38,065 bases of DNA, taken from the NCBI RefSeq assembly GCF_001936615.1, contig NZ_MLBF01000044.1, positions 1-38,065 on the forward strand, given 5' to 3'. The notes below the pieces were generated by a model, which saw only the letters and a program-made list of their open reading frames with translations, did not search any database and was not told the DNA's origin. Below are positions 8,392 to 16,586 of the stretch, piece by piece (the first letter of the stretch is position 1; each line of letters opens with the position of its first letter). The position numbers were made by a program, and so were the translations under genes. Source of the stretch: Desulfosporosinus metallidurans (GTDB taxonomy: Bacteria > Bacillota > Desulfitobacteriia > Desulfitobacteriales > Desulfitobacteriaceae).

Positions 8392-10311
8392 TTACTTAAA
8401 CCCTTTTTCTTTGAAGTAATTTTTTCGAATAATGAGATCCGCTAGATCGATCCCTTGGATCTGTTTCTCTTCTTCTTGCTTGTTGGATGCCTTACCGACA
8501 TATTGCTTATTGGCTAAGACCACGAAATCCTTATTAGTATCAAGCAAATTTCGCCCGAATGCGGTATTTTCATAACTCTTCTCATCGATACCCATCAGAG
8601 AAGCAACCGTAGGCATAGTATCAATCTGGCCGCCGGTTGTCTTGATTTCCTGAGCCTTCATTCCTTTATGATAAATTATAAGCGGTATGCGTTTACTGTC
8701 ATCAAGCCACCAGCCTTCCTGGGGCTGAACTTGTTTTACTTCATCATTATAATACTTGTGCACTCCAGTATGGTCTCCATAGATAACTACAACCGAATTC
8801 TCCAAAACTCCACCTTTATCAAGAGTACTTAAGAAATTCCCAATTTGCTCGTCTGTATAGTTGATGCTTTGGAAATATCCACCTAATTTAGACTGATTCA
8901 ACTCTTCGCTCAAAGCAAGTTTACGGTATTGAGCGGGCAAGTCAAAAGGGTTGTGACTTGTTAAGGTAACTATAAAATTATAGAAAGGCTGTTTTTCGCT
9001 CCCTATGATTGGTGCAATTTGCTTCAAATAGCTACCATCGCTGATCCCCAAGCCAATTTTTTCGTCTGCGTTGAAATGAGAAACATCCATGGTCTTTTCA
9101 AAGCCTATTGCCGTTAAGGCAGGCATCCAGTTCCAATAAGAACCTTTATCTGGATGGATGGCTAATGTACTATACCCTAAACCACGGAACAACTTAGGGA
9201 GAGAATTGTAGATATTGTTGGGATAGCGAAAAAAGGTAGCGCCCGTTCGGACAGGATAGACCGAGGTGTTTGTCATTAAGTCAGCATCTGAACTTGTGCC
9301 ATTATAAACTTGTTCATAAAAATTAGAAAAGTAAAGGCTGTTTGCTAGTAGCTTATTGAGATTAGGCGTAATTTGCTGACCGTTGACCTTTTGATTTATA
9401 ACGAAATTCTCAAGTGATTCAACTTGAATTATAATAAGGTTTTGTCCCTTAAAAATAGAATTATACTGATTGGGGGGCAGGCTTTTCTGCTTTTGCTCAA
9501 ACCAACTTTTAATTTCTTGGTCTTCAACCGAGGTCAATTTTTCAAGCTGTTTATTTTCGTAAAAGTTATAAATATCAAAAGCATGGTAGCCTAAGGGGGA
9601 GAGATTAGACATGGTCTGATTGGGTGACCAAGAAACTCTAAATAGCATATCTTCGCCTTTTCCTTTGATATCAAGTTGAACGTGTTGGAAGTAAATATAC
9701 GAAATAGAAAGTGCTAAAAGAATTAACATGGTGGCTGCGTTTCTTTTAGTCTTGGCCTGAAACTTTTTAAACTTTAGCCCGATCCCCACTATAACTAATA
9801 GGTCGATAAAAAACAGGAGATCAACGGGACGCAGCATTGACATAATACTACTGGAAAGATTATCGAGATTCGTCGTTTGACTCAATAGATACGGCGAAAT
9901 AAAACTGCTAAAACCACGGTAATACATTAAATCTGCTAGAAGTAGTAAGGAAAACAAAAAGTCACAAGTAACGAGAAACCAAAAACGAGCTCTACCCTTA
10001 AATAAGTAGGCAAAACTCAGAATTATAACGCTAAAAGAGACGTAAACAAGCATTGGAGGCGGGGCGCTAAAACTATAAAAAGCTTTAAAAAAACTAAACT
10101 TGGTTGCGTTATCGTTATTGATAAGACCAAGGAAAAGTACGGACTTAATCAGCAGGGCTGCAATTGTGAAAAAAAAGACTAACATGTTGTCTATAAGCCA
10201 AACTATTCCAGATCCCATAAGGTTTCGCCAAGCTTCAGTTGGATGCCCTATGACGTTAGCAGATTCTAACTTTGAGTTGTTATAAGCCAAATCATCATCT
10301 AAACGAGACAA
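8392..10311 (-). CDS. LtaS-type membrane phosphoglycerol transferase / sulfatase-fold protein
   Basis: A 639-residue protein with about five N-terminal membrane helices (residues 30-210) and an extracellular alkaline-phosphatase/sulfatase-like domain. Metal and active-site motifs are VESLENFV (metal Glu), YNGTSSDADL (nucleophile segment), AIHPDKGSYWNW and YGDHTGVHKYY. This is the architecture of lipoteichoic acid synthase, which polymerises glycerol phosphate from phosphatidylglycerol. The nucleophile segment aligns as G-T-S-S-D against the usual G-K-T-S-D, putting Ser at the usual Thr position. The start is TTG with GAGGAA upstream; Met31, just before the first helix, is an alternative. It is monocistronic, so the exact polymer made is uncertain. 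Confidence 0.8.
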   Translation of the reverse strand: MSRLDDDLAYNNSKLESANVIGHPTEAWRNLMGSGIVWLIDNMLVFFFTIAALLIKSVLFLGLINNDNATKFSFFKAFYSFSAPPPMLVYVSFSVIILSFAYLFKGRARFWFLVTCDFLFSLLLLADLMYYRGFSSFISPYLLSQTTNLDNLSSSIMSMLRPVDLLFFIDLLVIVGIGLKFKKFQAKTKRNAATMLILLALSISYIYFQHVQLDIKGKGEDMLFRVSWSPNQTMSNLSPLGYHAFDIYNFYENKQLEKLTSVEDQEIKSWFEQKQKSLPPNQYNSIFKGQNLIIIQVESLENFVINQKVNGQQITPNLNKLLANSLYFSNFYEQVYNGTSSDADLMTNTSVYPVRTGATFFRYPNNIYNSLPKLFRGLGYSTLAIHPDKGSYWNWMPALTAIGFEKTMDVSHFNADEKIGLGISDGSYLKQIAPIIGSEKQPFYNFIVTLTSHNPFDLPAQYRKLALSEELNQSKLGGYFQSINYTDEQIGNFLSTLDKGGVLENSVVVIYGDHTGVHKYYNDEVKQVQPQEGWWLDDSKRIPLIIYHKGMKAQEIKTTGGQIDTMPTVASLMGIDEKSYENTAFGRNLLDTNKDFVVLANKQYVGKASNKQEEEKQIQGIDLADLIIRKNYFKEKGFK

Positions 10312-10389
10312 GAATACACCATTCCTCTACATAATAAATTTCTAACCCTATATTATTCGACAAAGATTCCACTTTTCCTCCTGTGGAAG

Positions 10390-10908
10390 CAGGGAAGCAC
10401 AGGGACAGTTCTTAAAGAGCGCAATCGGAAGTTTTGCGCGTAAAAAAGCCCAACTGCCAAGTATACTGACTGTTGGGCCTTCATCATGACTACATCCTAC
10501 ACGAACCGCAAAATTTTTGATTGCCCCAGAAGAATGAAGAAGAACGAAATCTCTGCGCGATGGCTTATTTACAACACGTTCCATGTAAGTTAGAATTATT
10601 ATCACGTAGACATACAAAATCCAGGGAAAGATGTGTCGAAATAAATCAAAATAGGTAAAAAAGATTGGTTTTCCATAGTACTTTGTAACCCGCGACTTCA
10701 TTCTCTTCTTCTGCTGCTTCTGCTTCCAAATCGGCTAAGTGTACTATTATACCAATAATATGAACTAAGTCGATCGATAAAATAATAATGCACGAGGAAA
10801 ATGAATTGGCTGATTGATAAAATTGAATGGCACAAGTAAAAGCTTCCCAAGGGTGTAAGAGATAAAATAGACAGAATGAAGCACACGAACCGTCCCTTTG
10901 CTTCCCTG
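10390..10908. mobile_element. REP/MITE-like element of about 520 bp with 24-bp inverted ends
   Basis: The left end (10390-10413) and the reverse complement of the right end (10885-10908) match at 21 of 24 positions; both contain the core AGGGAAGCA..AGGGAC.GTTC. The right end also folds on itself (GAAGCA...TGCTTC). Such GGGACGGTTC-type palindromes resemble repeats scattered in Clostridia, possibly linked to REP-associated transposases (from memory). The interior holds only short reading frames without recognisable domains and one terminator, so this is probably a non-autonomous or decayed element. Confidence 0.6.
10442..10478 (-). terminator. Intrinsic terminator downstream of the HAD gene
   Basis: Minus-strand hairpin with arms GCCCAAC and GTTGGGC followed by TTTTTT. 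It lies inside the REP-like element, about 450 bp after the HAD phosphatase gene, and would stop transcription before the LtaS-type gene. Confidence 0.75.
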
Positions 10909-10932
10909 GGCGCCTCCGTTACTCTTTAGGTA

Positions 10933-11796
10933 TTATAAATTTCTAAGGACCCAATCTCCAAAAACACGGGCCAAGGCTTTAAGAACACCCATCTCTGTAT
11001 TCTTGGTAGTAACCCAATCAGCCTTCTGCTGAACAATCGATGGCGCATTGCCCATTGCAACTCCGAAGCCAGCGTACTCTAGCATAGACATATCATTATA
11101 ATGATCACCAACGGCCATAATGTCACTCCTCGAAATTCCAAGATGCTGGGCAATGGTTTGTAATGCCTGCCCTTTAGTGGCATGCTTGTCGCCGACTTCA
11201 AGATATCTATCCCCACTTAGAACGAAATGATAATCTACCGGATAATGATCTATATAGTGTCCCAATAACTTTATAATTTCTTCTGGTCGACCCGATATAA
11301 GTATTTTCATAAGGGACCCTAACGCGTCTGAATCGCTGCTAAAGATCGAAGACATCAAGGGCCAGGACTCCACCACCCGGACAGGAACTTTTTCCATCCG
11401 CCAAAGGGATTTCGCCCATAGGTTTTGATCTTGGCTCTTATGATTTCTTCTTAATACAATGCGATTTGAAAAATAGAGATTCACGTCCATTCCAATTTGT
11501 TCTGCGTCTTCAATAATAGATGGGATAAAAGACCTATTGAGAGGCCAACATTGCATATGTTTATATCTATCTTGGTTATAGCATTGAATCCAGGCTCCAT
11601 TGAACGCGATGAGTGGCGCTTTTGTCCCAATGAGACATGCATATTCCCGCAGAGAAGGAAGATGTCTTCCTGAAGCAAGTGTTATTAGAGTTCCATGCGT
11701 TTGGAGACGCATTAATGCTTTAACAACTTGAGGAGGAATTTTCATATTTGTATCTACCAATGTACCGTCAACATCGAGGCAGACCAATCGGAACAA
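10933..11796 (-). CDS. Cof-type HAD-superfamily (IIB) phosphatase
   Basis: A 287-residue haloacid dehalogenase-like hydrolase, probably a sugar-phosphate or nucleotide phosphatase. All four HAD motifs are present: DVDGTL with the nucleophile Asp8 at the N-terminus, ASGR near 40 (motif II), KATKGQAL near 210 (motif III Lys) and GDHYNDMSML near 235 (motif IV). The large cap between motifs II and III marks the Cof/YwpJ type. The start is TTG seven bases after GGAGGTG. The substrate cannot be told from sequence. It is separated from the C1 island by about 310 bp. Confidence 0.87.
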   Translation of the reverse strand: MFRLVCLDVDGTLVDTNMKIPPQVVKALMRLQTHGTLITLASGRHLPSLREYACLIGTKAPLIAFNGAWIQCYNQDRYKHMQCWPLNRSFIPSIIEDAEQIGMDVNLYFSNRIVLRRNHKSQDQNLWAKSLWRMEKVPVRVVESWPLMSSIFSSDSDALGSLMKILISGRPEEIIKLLGHYIDHYPVDYHFVLSGDRYLEVGDKHATKGQALQTIAQHLGISRSDIMAVGDHYNDMSMLEYAGFGVAMGNAPSIVQQKADWVTTKNTEMGVLKALARVFGDWVLRNL

Positions 11797-12108
11797 TATC
11801 TAACACCTCCGTGGTTGTCCGTGCTTTTTAGCTATGGCCTCAACAAGAGGGGGATACTATGAAAATGATAAGGTACAATGTAATCCATTAACGGAAGATA
11901 ATTTACCACTCCCACCAAACCCCATGATCGACGTTCGCTTTATATTGAGATGCATAGTGAAATCTTGCTTCAAATGAATATATCCTTGTTAAAGCCTAGC
12001 CATCTTGTGCTATATGTCCGTTAACAATATTTCTTGACAATCAAAAATTCTAACAACAAAATCGCACATAACAATTCAGCGCAAAGTTGTATGTAAAATA
12101 TTAACATT
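11797..12108. other. Intergenic gap with no recognised gene
   Basis: About 310 bp between the HAD gene and the last gene of the C1 island. I see no strong hairpin-plus-T-run terminator. A plus-strand TTGACA is present near 12033 but has no good -10 and no gene after it. A ten-codon ATG frame with a G-rich site near 11870 is too short to support. Confidence 0.5.
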
Positions 12109-12900
12109 TTAGATTAGTTTTAGTTGGTTTAGTTTTTCTCTAGTAAGCCGACCATCATGCAGAGCGGTCGCCACAATCGCTCCCGCAACCCCCACCTGTG
12201 CTAACCAGCGCAAATCCTCATATCCGGAAACCCCTCCGCCCAGGATTAAAGAACCTATCGTTTTATGTGGCTGTGCATCCAAAACGGTTAAGCAATCTTT
12301 AATTAGCCTTTTGTTCAGGCCCGTACTCGTGCCCACCTTACTTAGTTCTAACAATATAAAATGTTGAATGCCTAACTCCATGAGTTCCCTTAAAGCTTGT
12401 GGAGGGGTAAGACGGGTAATTTCCAAGGCAGCACTCATGATTTTGGTATCCTTAATATCAAGGCTAACCACAAGTCGCTCCGCTCCATAGCGGTTAATGA
12501 TCTCTTGTAATATCGCAAACGAAGGCAAAGTCTCTGTCCCAATAATGACATAGTCAACTCCGGCTTCTAATACTTTCCCAACACCGTCTACGTCATAAAC
12601 TCCCGCATCCATCATAAACAAAAGCGGTTCGAGAGTATTTACGCTTTCAGCATTTTTCCGCGCCACGAAATTCAAATGATCCTTCTTCATGGAAGACATG
12701 ATTGCATCAAGATCTGCGACGTAAAACTCTCGAAGCCCCAACTGCTGAACGAATCCGTCCACAATGGGAGAGAACTCCGACGATATGCTCAAAACGCTCT
12801 CAATAGGTTGATATTTTTCCCGCTCGCCCCGAATCCCGTGCACAACCACTCCATCCTTTAGGTCCAAAGCGGGAATGATTCGGAATGGCTTTTTATTCAT
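12109..12900 (-). CDS. HisA-like TIM-barrel protein of the methanofuran/H4MPT island (COG1411 type)
   Basis: Reads as a paralogue of the histidine enzyme HisA: IIPALDLKDGVVVHGIRG at the N-terminus, then repeated barrel strands ending VADLDAI, MMDAGVYDVDGV, DYVIIGTETLP, VVSLDIKD, and the phosphate site LILGGGVSGYEDL. This lineage recurs beside H4MPT/MFR genes in methylotrophs and methanogens, with no firm biochemical role. I choose the ATG at 12900 (263 residues) because it follows AAGGGACG and the homologous sequence starts there; an upstream in-frame ATG at 12960 would overlap mfnF. No histidine operon is nearby, so a cofactor-biosynthesis role is more likely than HisA itself. Confidence 0.78.
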   Translation of the reverse strand: MNKKPFRIIPALDLKDGVVVHGIRGEREKYQPIESVLSISSEFSPIVDGFVQQLGLREFYVADLDAIMSSMKKDHLNFVARKNAESVNTLEPLLFMMDAGVYDVDGVGKVLEAGVDYVIIGTETLPSFAILQEIINRYGAERLVVSLDIKDTKIMSAALEITRLTPPQALRELMELGIQHFILLELSKVGTSTGLNKRLIKDCLTVLDAQPHKTIGSLILGGGVSGYEDLRWLAQVGVAGAIVATALHDGRLTREKLNQLKLI

Positions 12901-12916
12901 GATCAACGTCCCTTCT

Positions 12917-13981
12917 TTAACTAACCTCCAATTGGGTGGCCAATAGCCAAGCCACCGCATAGGCTGTTAAGGTATAACTTTCCCGTGCGCCCGGGATGCA
13001 CTCCCACCAAGGAATCGCTTCCCACTCTAAACGTCTGGCCACTTCTTTCAGAAGAAACGAACCCTGACTTGCCATGATTAACCGTTTTGGCCATGGTTGC
13101 TCAATTCGTGAAAGGAGTTGCCAGATCCCTTCAAACACTTGCTGAATCTGTTTTTCTTGGATGAACCGAGCCAGCGCATAAATTCCATTCCGACCGAATT
13201 CCTCGGGGTCGGAAGCAACCACGCGCGCGAGACGTTGGGCACATGCTGTGAGATCCCGTCCCCCACCATCAGGGGTAGCGACATCATAATCCTCCTCCCT
13301 AATCAAGTCCAACAATCGATACACATCCGCGGTAATTGAAAAGTATTCGCTGGTAACCTTGCATGGCATGCCGTTTACATACACACAATCAACGATCGCT
13401 TGCACTTGAGTTCGCAGCACCCCTGTGTAGACCAGTTCCCCATTTAATAAACGTTCGAGATCCGTACGCCCCTTGGCCACAACCTCCCCTCGAACCAGCG
13501 GCAGAATATCTGTCGTCGTGCTACCCATATCTACAAGTAACGCAGCTTCATCTTTGACCAGTGGGCTTCGGGCCAAGGCGGTCGCACTGGCCAGCCAATT
13601 CGCTGCCGCCGCATCCAGGGGGTTCTCTCTCGTTTGAGACGGGCTAACAAAAACCCCGCGTGTTGTCCAAACGTAGATGGGAATATCGGTAAAAGCTTGC
13701 TCAACCAAACGAAGAATCGCGATAACGCCTTCCGCTTTGGACTTGAAAATATCACACAGTTCTGCCGTCATAGTTAGAGCAACGCCCTGAAGCGTCTGGC
13801 CATCTCCCATTTTCCAGTTGTACTTGAAGTCCTCTAATACGCCTTGCAATCCTTCTGGGTCTCTCCACACCTCATGGTAAACAGAATCGCCTTTGGCTCT
13901 CACAACCCGGCCACTCTCCATCTCCAACCAACACACCTTGGTATTGGCTCCGCCAATGTCCAAACCCACAATAATAGACAC
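12917..13981 (-). CDS. mfnF: MfnF-type methanofuran synthase (hydantoinase/ASKHA fold)
   Basis: A 354-residue ASKHA-fold protein with an N-terminal GLDIGGANTKVCWLE phosphate loop (residues 5-19) and a second loop LLVDMGSTTTDILPLVRG near 148. This is COG1548, whose methanogen member MfnF joins aminomethylfuran phosphate to gamma-glutamyl-tyramine, forming the ether core of methanofuran. The start is GTG after GAGGGG. It lies 51 bp downstream of mfnD and 16 bp upstream of the HisA-like gene, forming a three-gene MFR unit. Confidence 0.85.
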   Translation of the reverse strand: MSIIVGLDIGGANTKVCWLEMESGRVVRAKGDSVYHEVWRDPEGLQGVLEDFKYNWKMGDGQTLQGVALTMTAELCDIFKSKAEGVIAILRLVEQAFTDIPIYVWTTRGVFVSPSQTRENPLDAAAANWLASATALARSPLVKDEAALLVDMGSTTTDILPLVRGEVVAKGRTDLERLLNGELVYTGVLRTQVQAIVDCVYVNGMPCKVTSEYFSITADVYRLLDLIREEDYDVATPDGGGRDLTACAQRLARVVASDPEEFGRNGIYALARFIQEKQIQQVFEGIWQLLSRIEQPWPKRLIMASQGSFLLKEVARRLEWEAIPWWECIPGARESYTLTAYAVAWLLATQLEVS

Positions 13982-14032
13982 TCTTTACCCCTCACCTTCA
14001 CAATGGGTTTTCGGATTTGCGTACGTTTCCCC

Positions 14033-15067
14033 TTATGAACCCACTCGATATGTAAATGTTCCGCTTAGCTCAGGTGGAGCCGGTAAACGCTGCTCCATAC
14101 AGGTAAGCCAAAGATCATGCGCAAAATTCCGTTTAACGACTTCTCTCAACGCGACATAGGCCACAGAAATTCGGGAATTGATCTCCATGATCACAGGCCC
14201 CGTTACGCCGAGGACAAGGTCAACCCCAACAAATCCCGCAAGTCCATCTACCGCCTCGCAGGCACGCTTGGCAATGTCAAGGGCTTCTTGGGCCTGTGGA
14301 TGCTGATAGGGAATCGTAATCCCTTGGAAATAAAGCTCTTCATCCTGAGCTATGTGTTGACGATTCAAGCTTAATGGTACCACCTGGCCGGCCGTGACGA
14401 GGCAACTGACGCTCACCGCCTCTCCGGAGATATACTCTTGTACCAGAAAAGGTGTGGGGCCTGATACCCCTTCAAATTGTTTCACGGCTCGGTCTAGGCG
14501 AACTGGATCTTTGATAACCATAACCCCTTGCCCTCCGGCCCCGGTCACTGGTTTAAGCACGATCGGCATGGGAAAACGTTCGACTATCCTTGCCTGCCAG
14601 TGAGAAGGCAAAGGAAATGTCAACCTCTCAGTGTACGGAACGGGTAAGCCATGGCTTGTCAATAATTTTATGGTTTCCGCTTTATCACTGACAAGTGCCA
14701 CCGCTTTGGCCGTTGAACCCAACACCTTCTTTCCTTTCCTTTCGGCTACACCGATGAGCCTAGCCAAAAGCCCGTCGGTCTCAGGAGCGATCACTAAAAC
14801 AGTGTCACACGATTCCACCATTTTCTCATATTGATCAAGCCATGTTCCAGGCCCCTCCCCAGTCCAAGAAATATGCACCCGGTCGGCATAAGGGACTTGG
14901 ACCATGAGATCCTTGACGCGAGAATGAAGGACCGTAGAAATTTCCAAGCCAGGGATCTCAATAAAATCGCTCAGAACGGCATTGAGCATAGAAAATCCCA
15001 ATAAAAACAAATCTTCGTTATCGTCCATTGCACCAGCAGAAAAAAACTCATAGATTAAGACTCGCAA
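14033..15067 (-). CDS. mfnD: ATP-grasp ligase, probable tyramine-glutamate ligase
   Basis: A 344-residue ATP-grasp enzyme. Its N-terminal pre-ATP-grasp domain begins LIYEFFSAGAM; the ATP-grasp core has MPIVLKPVTGAGGQGVMVIKD near 195-215, FLVQEYISGEAVSVSCLV near 235-250 and the metal-binding end VIMEINSRISVAYVAL near 300. MfnD adds glutamate to tyramine in methanofuran synthesis, and the neighbours mfnF, mfnE and mfnB support this role. The start is TTG nine bases after GGAGG. It is transcribed divergently from mfnE across a 0.1 kb gap. Confidence 0.83.
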   Translation of the reverse strand: MRVLIYEFFSAGAMDDNEDLFLLGFSMLNAVLSDFIEIPGLEISTVLHSRVKDLMVQVPYADRVHISWTGEGPGTWLDQYEKMVESCDTVLVIAPETDGLLARLIGVAERKGKKVLGSTAKAVALVSDKAETIKLLTSHGLPVPYTERLTFPLPSHWQARIVERFPMPIVLKPVTGAGGQGVMVIKDPVRLDRAVKQFEGVSGPTPFLVQEYISGEAVSVSCLVTAGQVVPLSLNRQHIAQDEELYFQGITIPYQHPQAQEALDIAKRACEAVDGLAGFVGVDLVLGVTGPVIMEINSRISVAYVALREVVKRNFAHDLWLTCMEQRLPAPPELSGTFTYRVGS

Positions 15068-15097
15068 AAATCCCTACCTCCTCAAAACCTCTTGGCT

Positions 15098-15126
15098 TTG
15101 GCAAAACACACGAATTCCTTTACAAT
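15098..15126 (+). promoter_or_regulatory. Sigma-A promoter for mfnE
   Basis: Plus-strand TTGGCA (15098-15103), exactly 17 bp, then TACAAT (15121-15126): 5/6 matches to each consensus hexamer. It points at the only plus-strand gene of the island and would give a leader of roughly 57 nt. Confidence 0.75.
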
Positions 15127-15189
15127 AAGTTAAAAGGTTTATTCACACCTTGACGCATCTCTAATAAAAATGGCAGGAGGATGATTTTA

Positions 15190-15867
15190 TTGCAAAAACC
15201 CATCATCATCAAACTGGGGGGAAGTTTGGTTTACAAGGAAGACGGCCAAGCCCTCAAGCTACTCGGAAACATCCTTCAAAGTTTTTCCGCAAAACACCCT
15301 TTGGTCATCGTACCCGGCGGAGGACCCTTTGCAGACAGTGTCCGCGACTATGGAGAACGATTAAACCTCAGTGAGCCGACGTGTCATTTTATGGCCTTGT
15401 TAGCCATGGATCAGTTTGCTTACCTCCTTCAGTCGTTTATTCCCGGCAGCAGATTAACTACCCTCGCCGATCCAGTGTCTTTTCATCAATCAAGTTTCCC
15501 CTCAAGCCCCCAGATCCTACTGTGCTCCCGTTACATAAGCCTCGTACCACCAGAGGACTTACCCAGGTCATGGAGCGTCACTTCAGATTCCATCGCGGCC
15601 TATCTTGCCAAACGGCTGGATGCTTCGCTCCTCGTCTTGTTAAAGAGCGTTGATATTGATCCAGAGGTCAAAGAACCGGACGTCGACGCTTATTTTCATG
15701 AAGCTCTCTCGCCAAATCTTCCGGTTTGGTTTCTGAATGGTCTTTATCCGGAACGACTTGCTGAACTTTTAGAGACCGGTCACACGCAGGGCGTCTATCT
15801 GGGGCCAAAGACCCCTACTTCTTTTGGGAAAAAAGTGCCTTTAGTACATTCACCCGTTGAGGAGTAA
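15190..15867 (+). CDS. mfnE: MfnE-type amino-acid-kinase-fold phosphate kinase
   Basis: MfnE phosphorylates (5-aminomethylfuran-3-yl)methyl phosphate to the diphosphate that MfnF condenses. The protein has the amino acid kinase fold: IIIKLGGSL near the N-terminus, VIVPGGGPFADSVRDYG, and SVTSDSIAAYLAKRLDASLLVLLKSVDI late. The AGGAGG site touches an ATG at 15181 with zero spacing, so the TTG at 15190, nine bases downstream, is the more likely start (225 residues). It is the lone plus-strand gene among minus-strand partners, has its own promoter, and its last 53 bp overlap the end of mfnB on the other strand. Confidence 0.85.
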   Translation: MQKPIIIKLGGSLVYKEDGQALKLLGNILQSFSAKHPLVIVPGGGPFADSVRDYGERLNLSEPTCHFMALLAMDQFAYLLQSFIPGSRLTTLADPVSFHQSSFPSSPQILLCSRYISLVPPEDLPRSWSVTSDSIAAYLAKRLDASLLVLLKSVDIDPEVKEPDVDAYFHEALSPNLPVWFLNGLYPERLAELLETGHTQGVYLGPKTPTSFGKKVPLVHSPVEE

Positions 15868-16570
15868 CCTCCCCCCGCAAGCGATCTCCTCCACACGCAG
15901 CCGAACGTACCCCAATAATATCTGGACCTAAGGTCAGCAAAGAACCTATTTCTTCAGGCTTTAAAGATCCGGCCAAACCGCAGAAAAGCTGGCGATCGTG
16001 ACAGTTAGCGATAAATTCTGCGATTTGTTGCCTGGATAAAAAATTTGGCAGAGACGTTCCGTTTTTCTCCCAGGTATCCACAAGACAGCCCTGAGCACCG
16101 CCATCTTGAGCGAAAGTAGTAAATTCCTCTAAAGTCCAAGACGCGGAAGGCAGGGTGTCCGCATAAGCCACGGCAACCACGGGTATCGCTTCCGGCTGAA
16201 CATACGCCACCCCTTGCCTTATTTCCTGAAGGGTTGTAACGATCTCTGCGCGCGTTGCATCCGCGAGAAATGCTATTTTGAGGTAATCCGGTTGGAACTG
16301 GGCGGCTCCCATTGCGACCAAAGCTGCTGCACTGGGTTTTCCCGGAAATTCGCCTAAGGCTACACTAATTGGCTTTTTACCTTTGTATACTCGACATATG
16401 TCTGCAATAACCCCGGGACGTGGAGCACCCAAAGCTCCTTCTGCCGGATTCTTGATATCAAGGATATCCGTACCTCCCTCGAACGCGCCGTTCGCCTCCG
16501 CCAGATTAACCACACTGACCAAGAGCACAGGGACTGATGCCAAAAATGGAGAAAATGAGACTATGCCCAA
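15815..16570 (-). CDS. mfnB: (5-formylfuran-3-yl)methyl phosphate synthase
   Basis: MfnB converts two glyceraldehyde-3-phosphate molecules into the furan precursor of methanofuran. The TIM-barrel family marks are clear: ILDIKNPAEGALGAPRPGVI with the catalytic Lys near residue 40, PDYLKIAFL near 95, GCLVDTWEKNGTSL near 165 and FCGLAGSLKPEEI near 205, with IGVRSAACGG near the end. The TTG start is supported by AAGGAG nine to ten bases upstream and gives about 13 residues more than methanogen MfnB. Its 3' end overlaps convergent mfnE by 53 bp. It follows the CitG-like gene by 16 bp. Confidence 0.9.
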   Translation of the reverse strand: MGIVSFSPFLASVPVLLVSVVNLAEANGAFEGGTDILDIKNPAEGALGAPRPGVIADICRVYKGKKPISVALGEFPGKPSAAALVAMGAAQFQPDYLKIAFLADATRAEIVTTLQEIRQGVAYVQPEAIPVVAVAYADTLPSASWTLEEFTTFAQDGGAQGCLVDTWEKNGTSLPNFLSRQQIAEFIANCHDRQLFCGLAGSLKPEEIGSLLTLGPDIIGVRSAACGGDRLRGEVTPQRVNVLKALFSQKK

Positions 16571-16586
16571 AGGGACCCACTCCTTG

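Noticed and set aside
10348..10886. Two minus-strand frames of 117 and 62 codons between the LtaS-type and HAD genes
   Set aside because: No recognisable domain, poor starts, and they run through the repeat ends and the terminator of the REP-like element.
12109..12900. Histidine biosynthesis gene hisA
   Set aside because: No other his genes are near; the sequence resembles the HisA-like lineage that travels with methanofuran/H4MPT genes.
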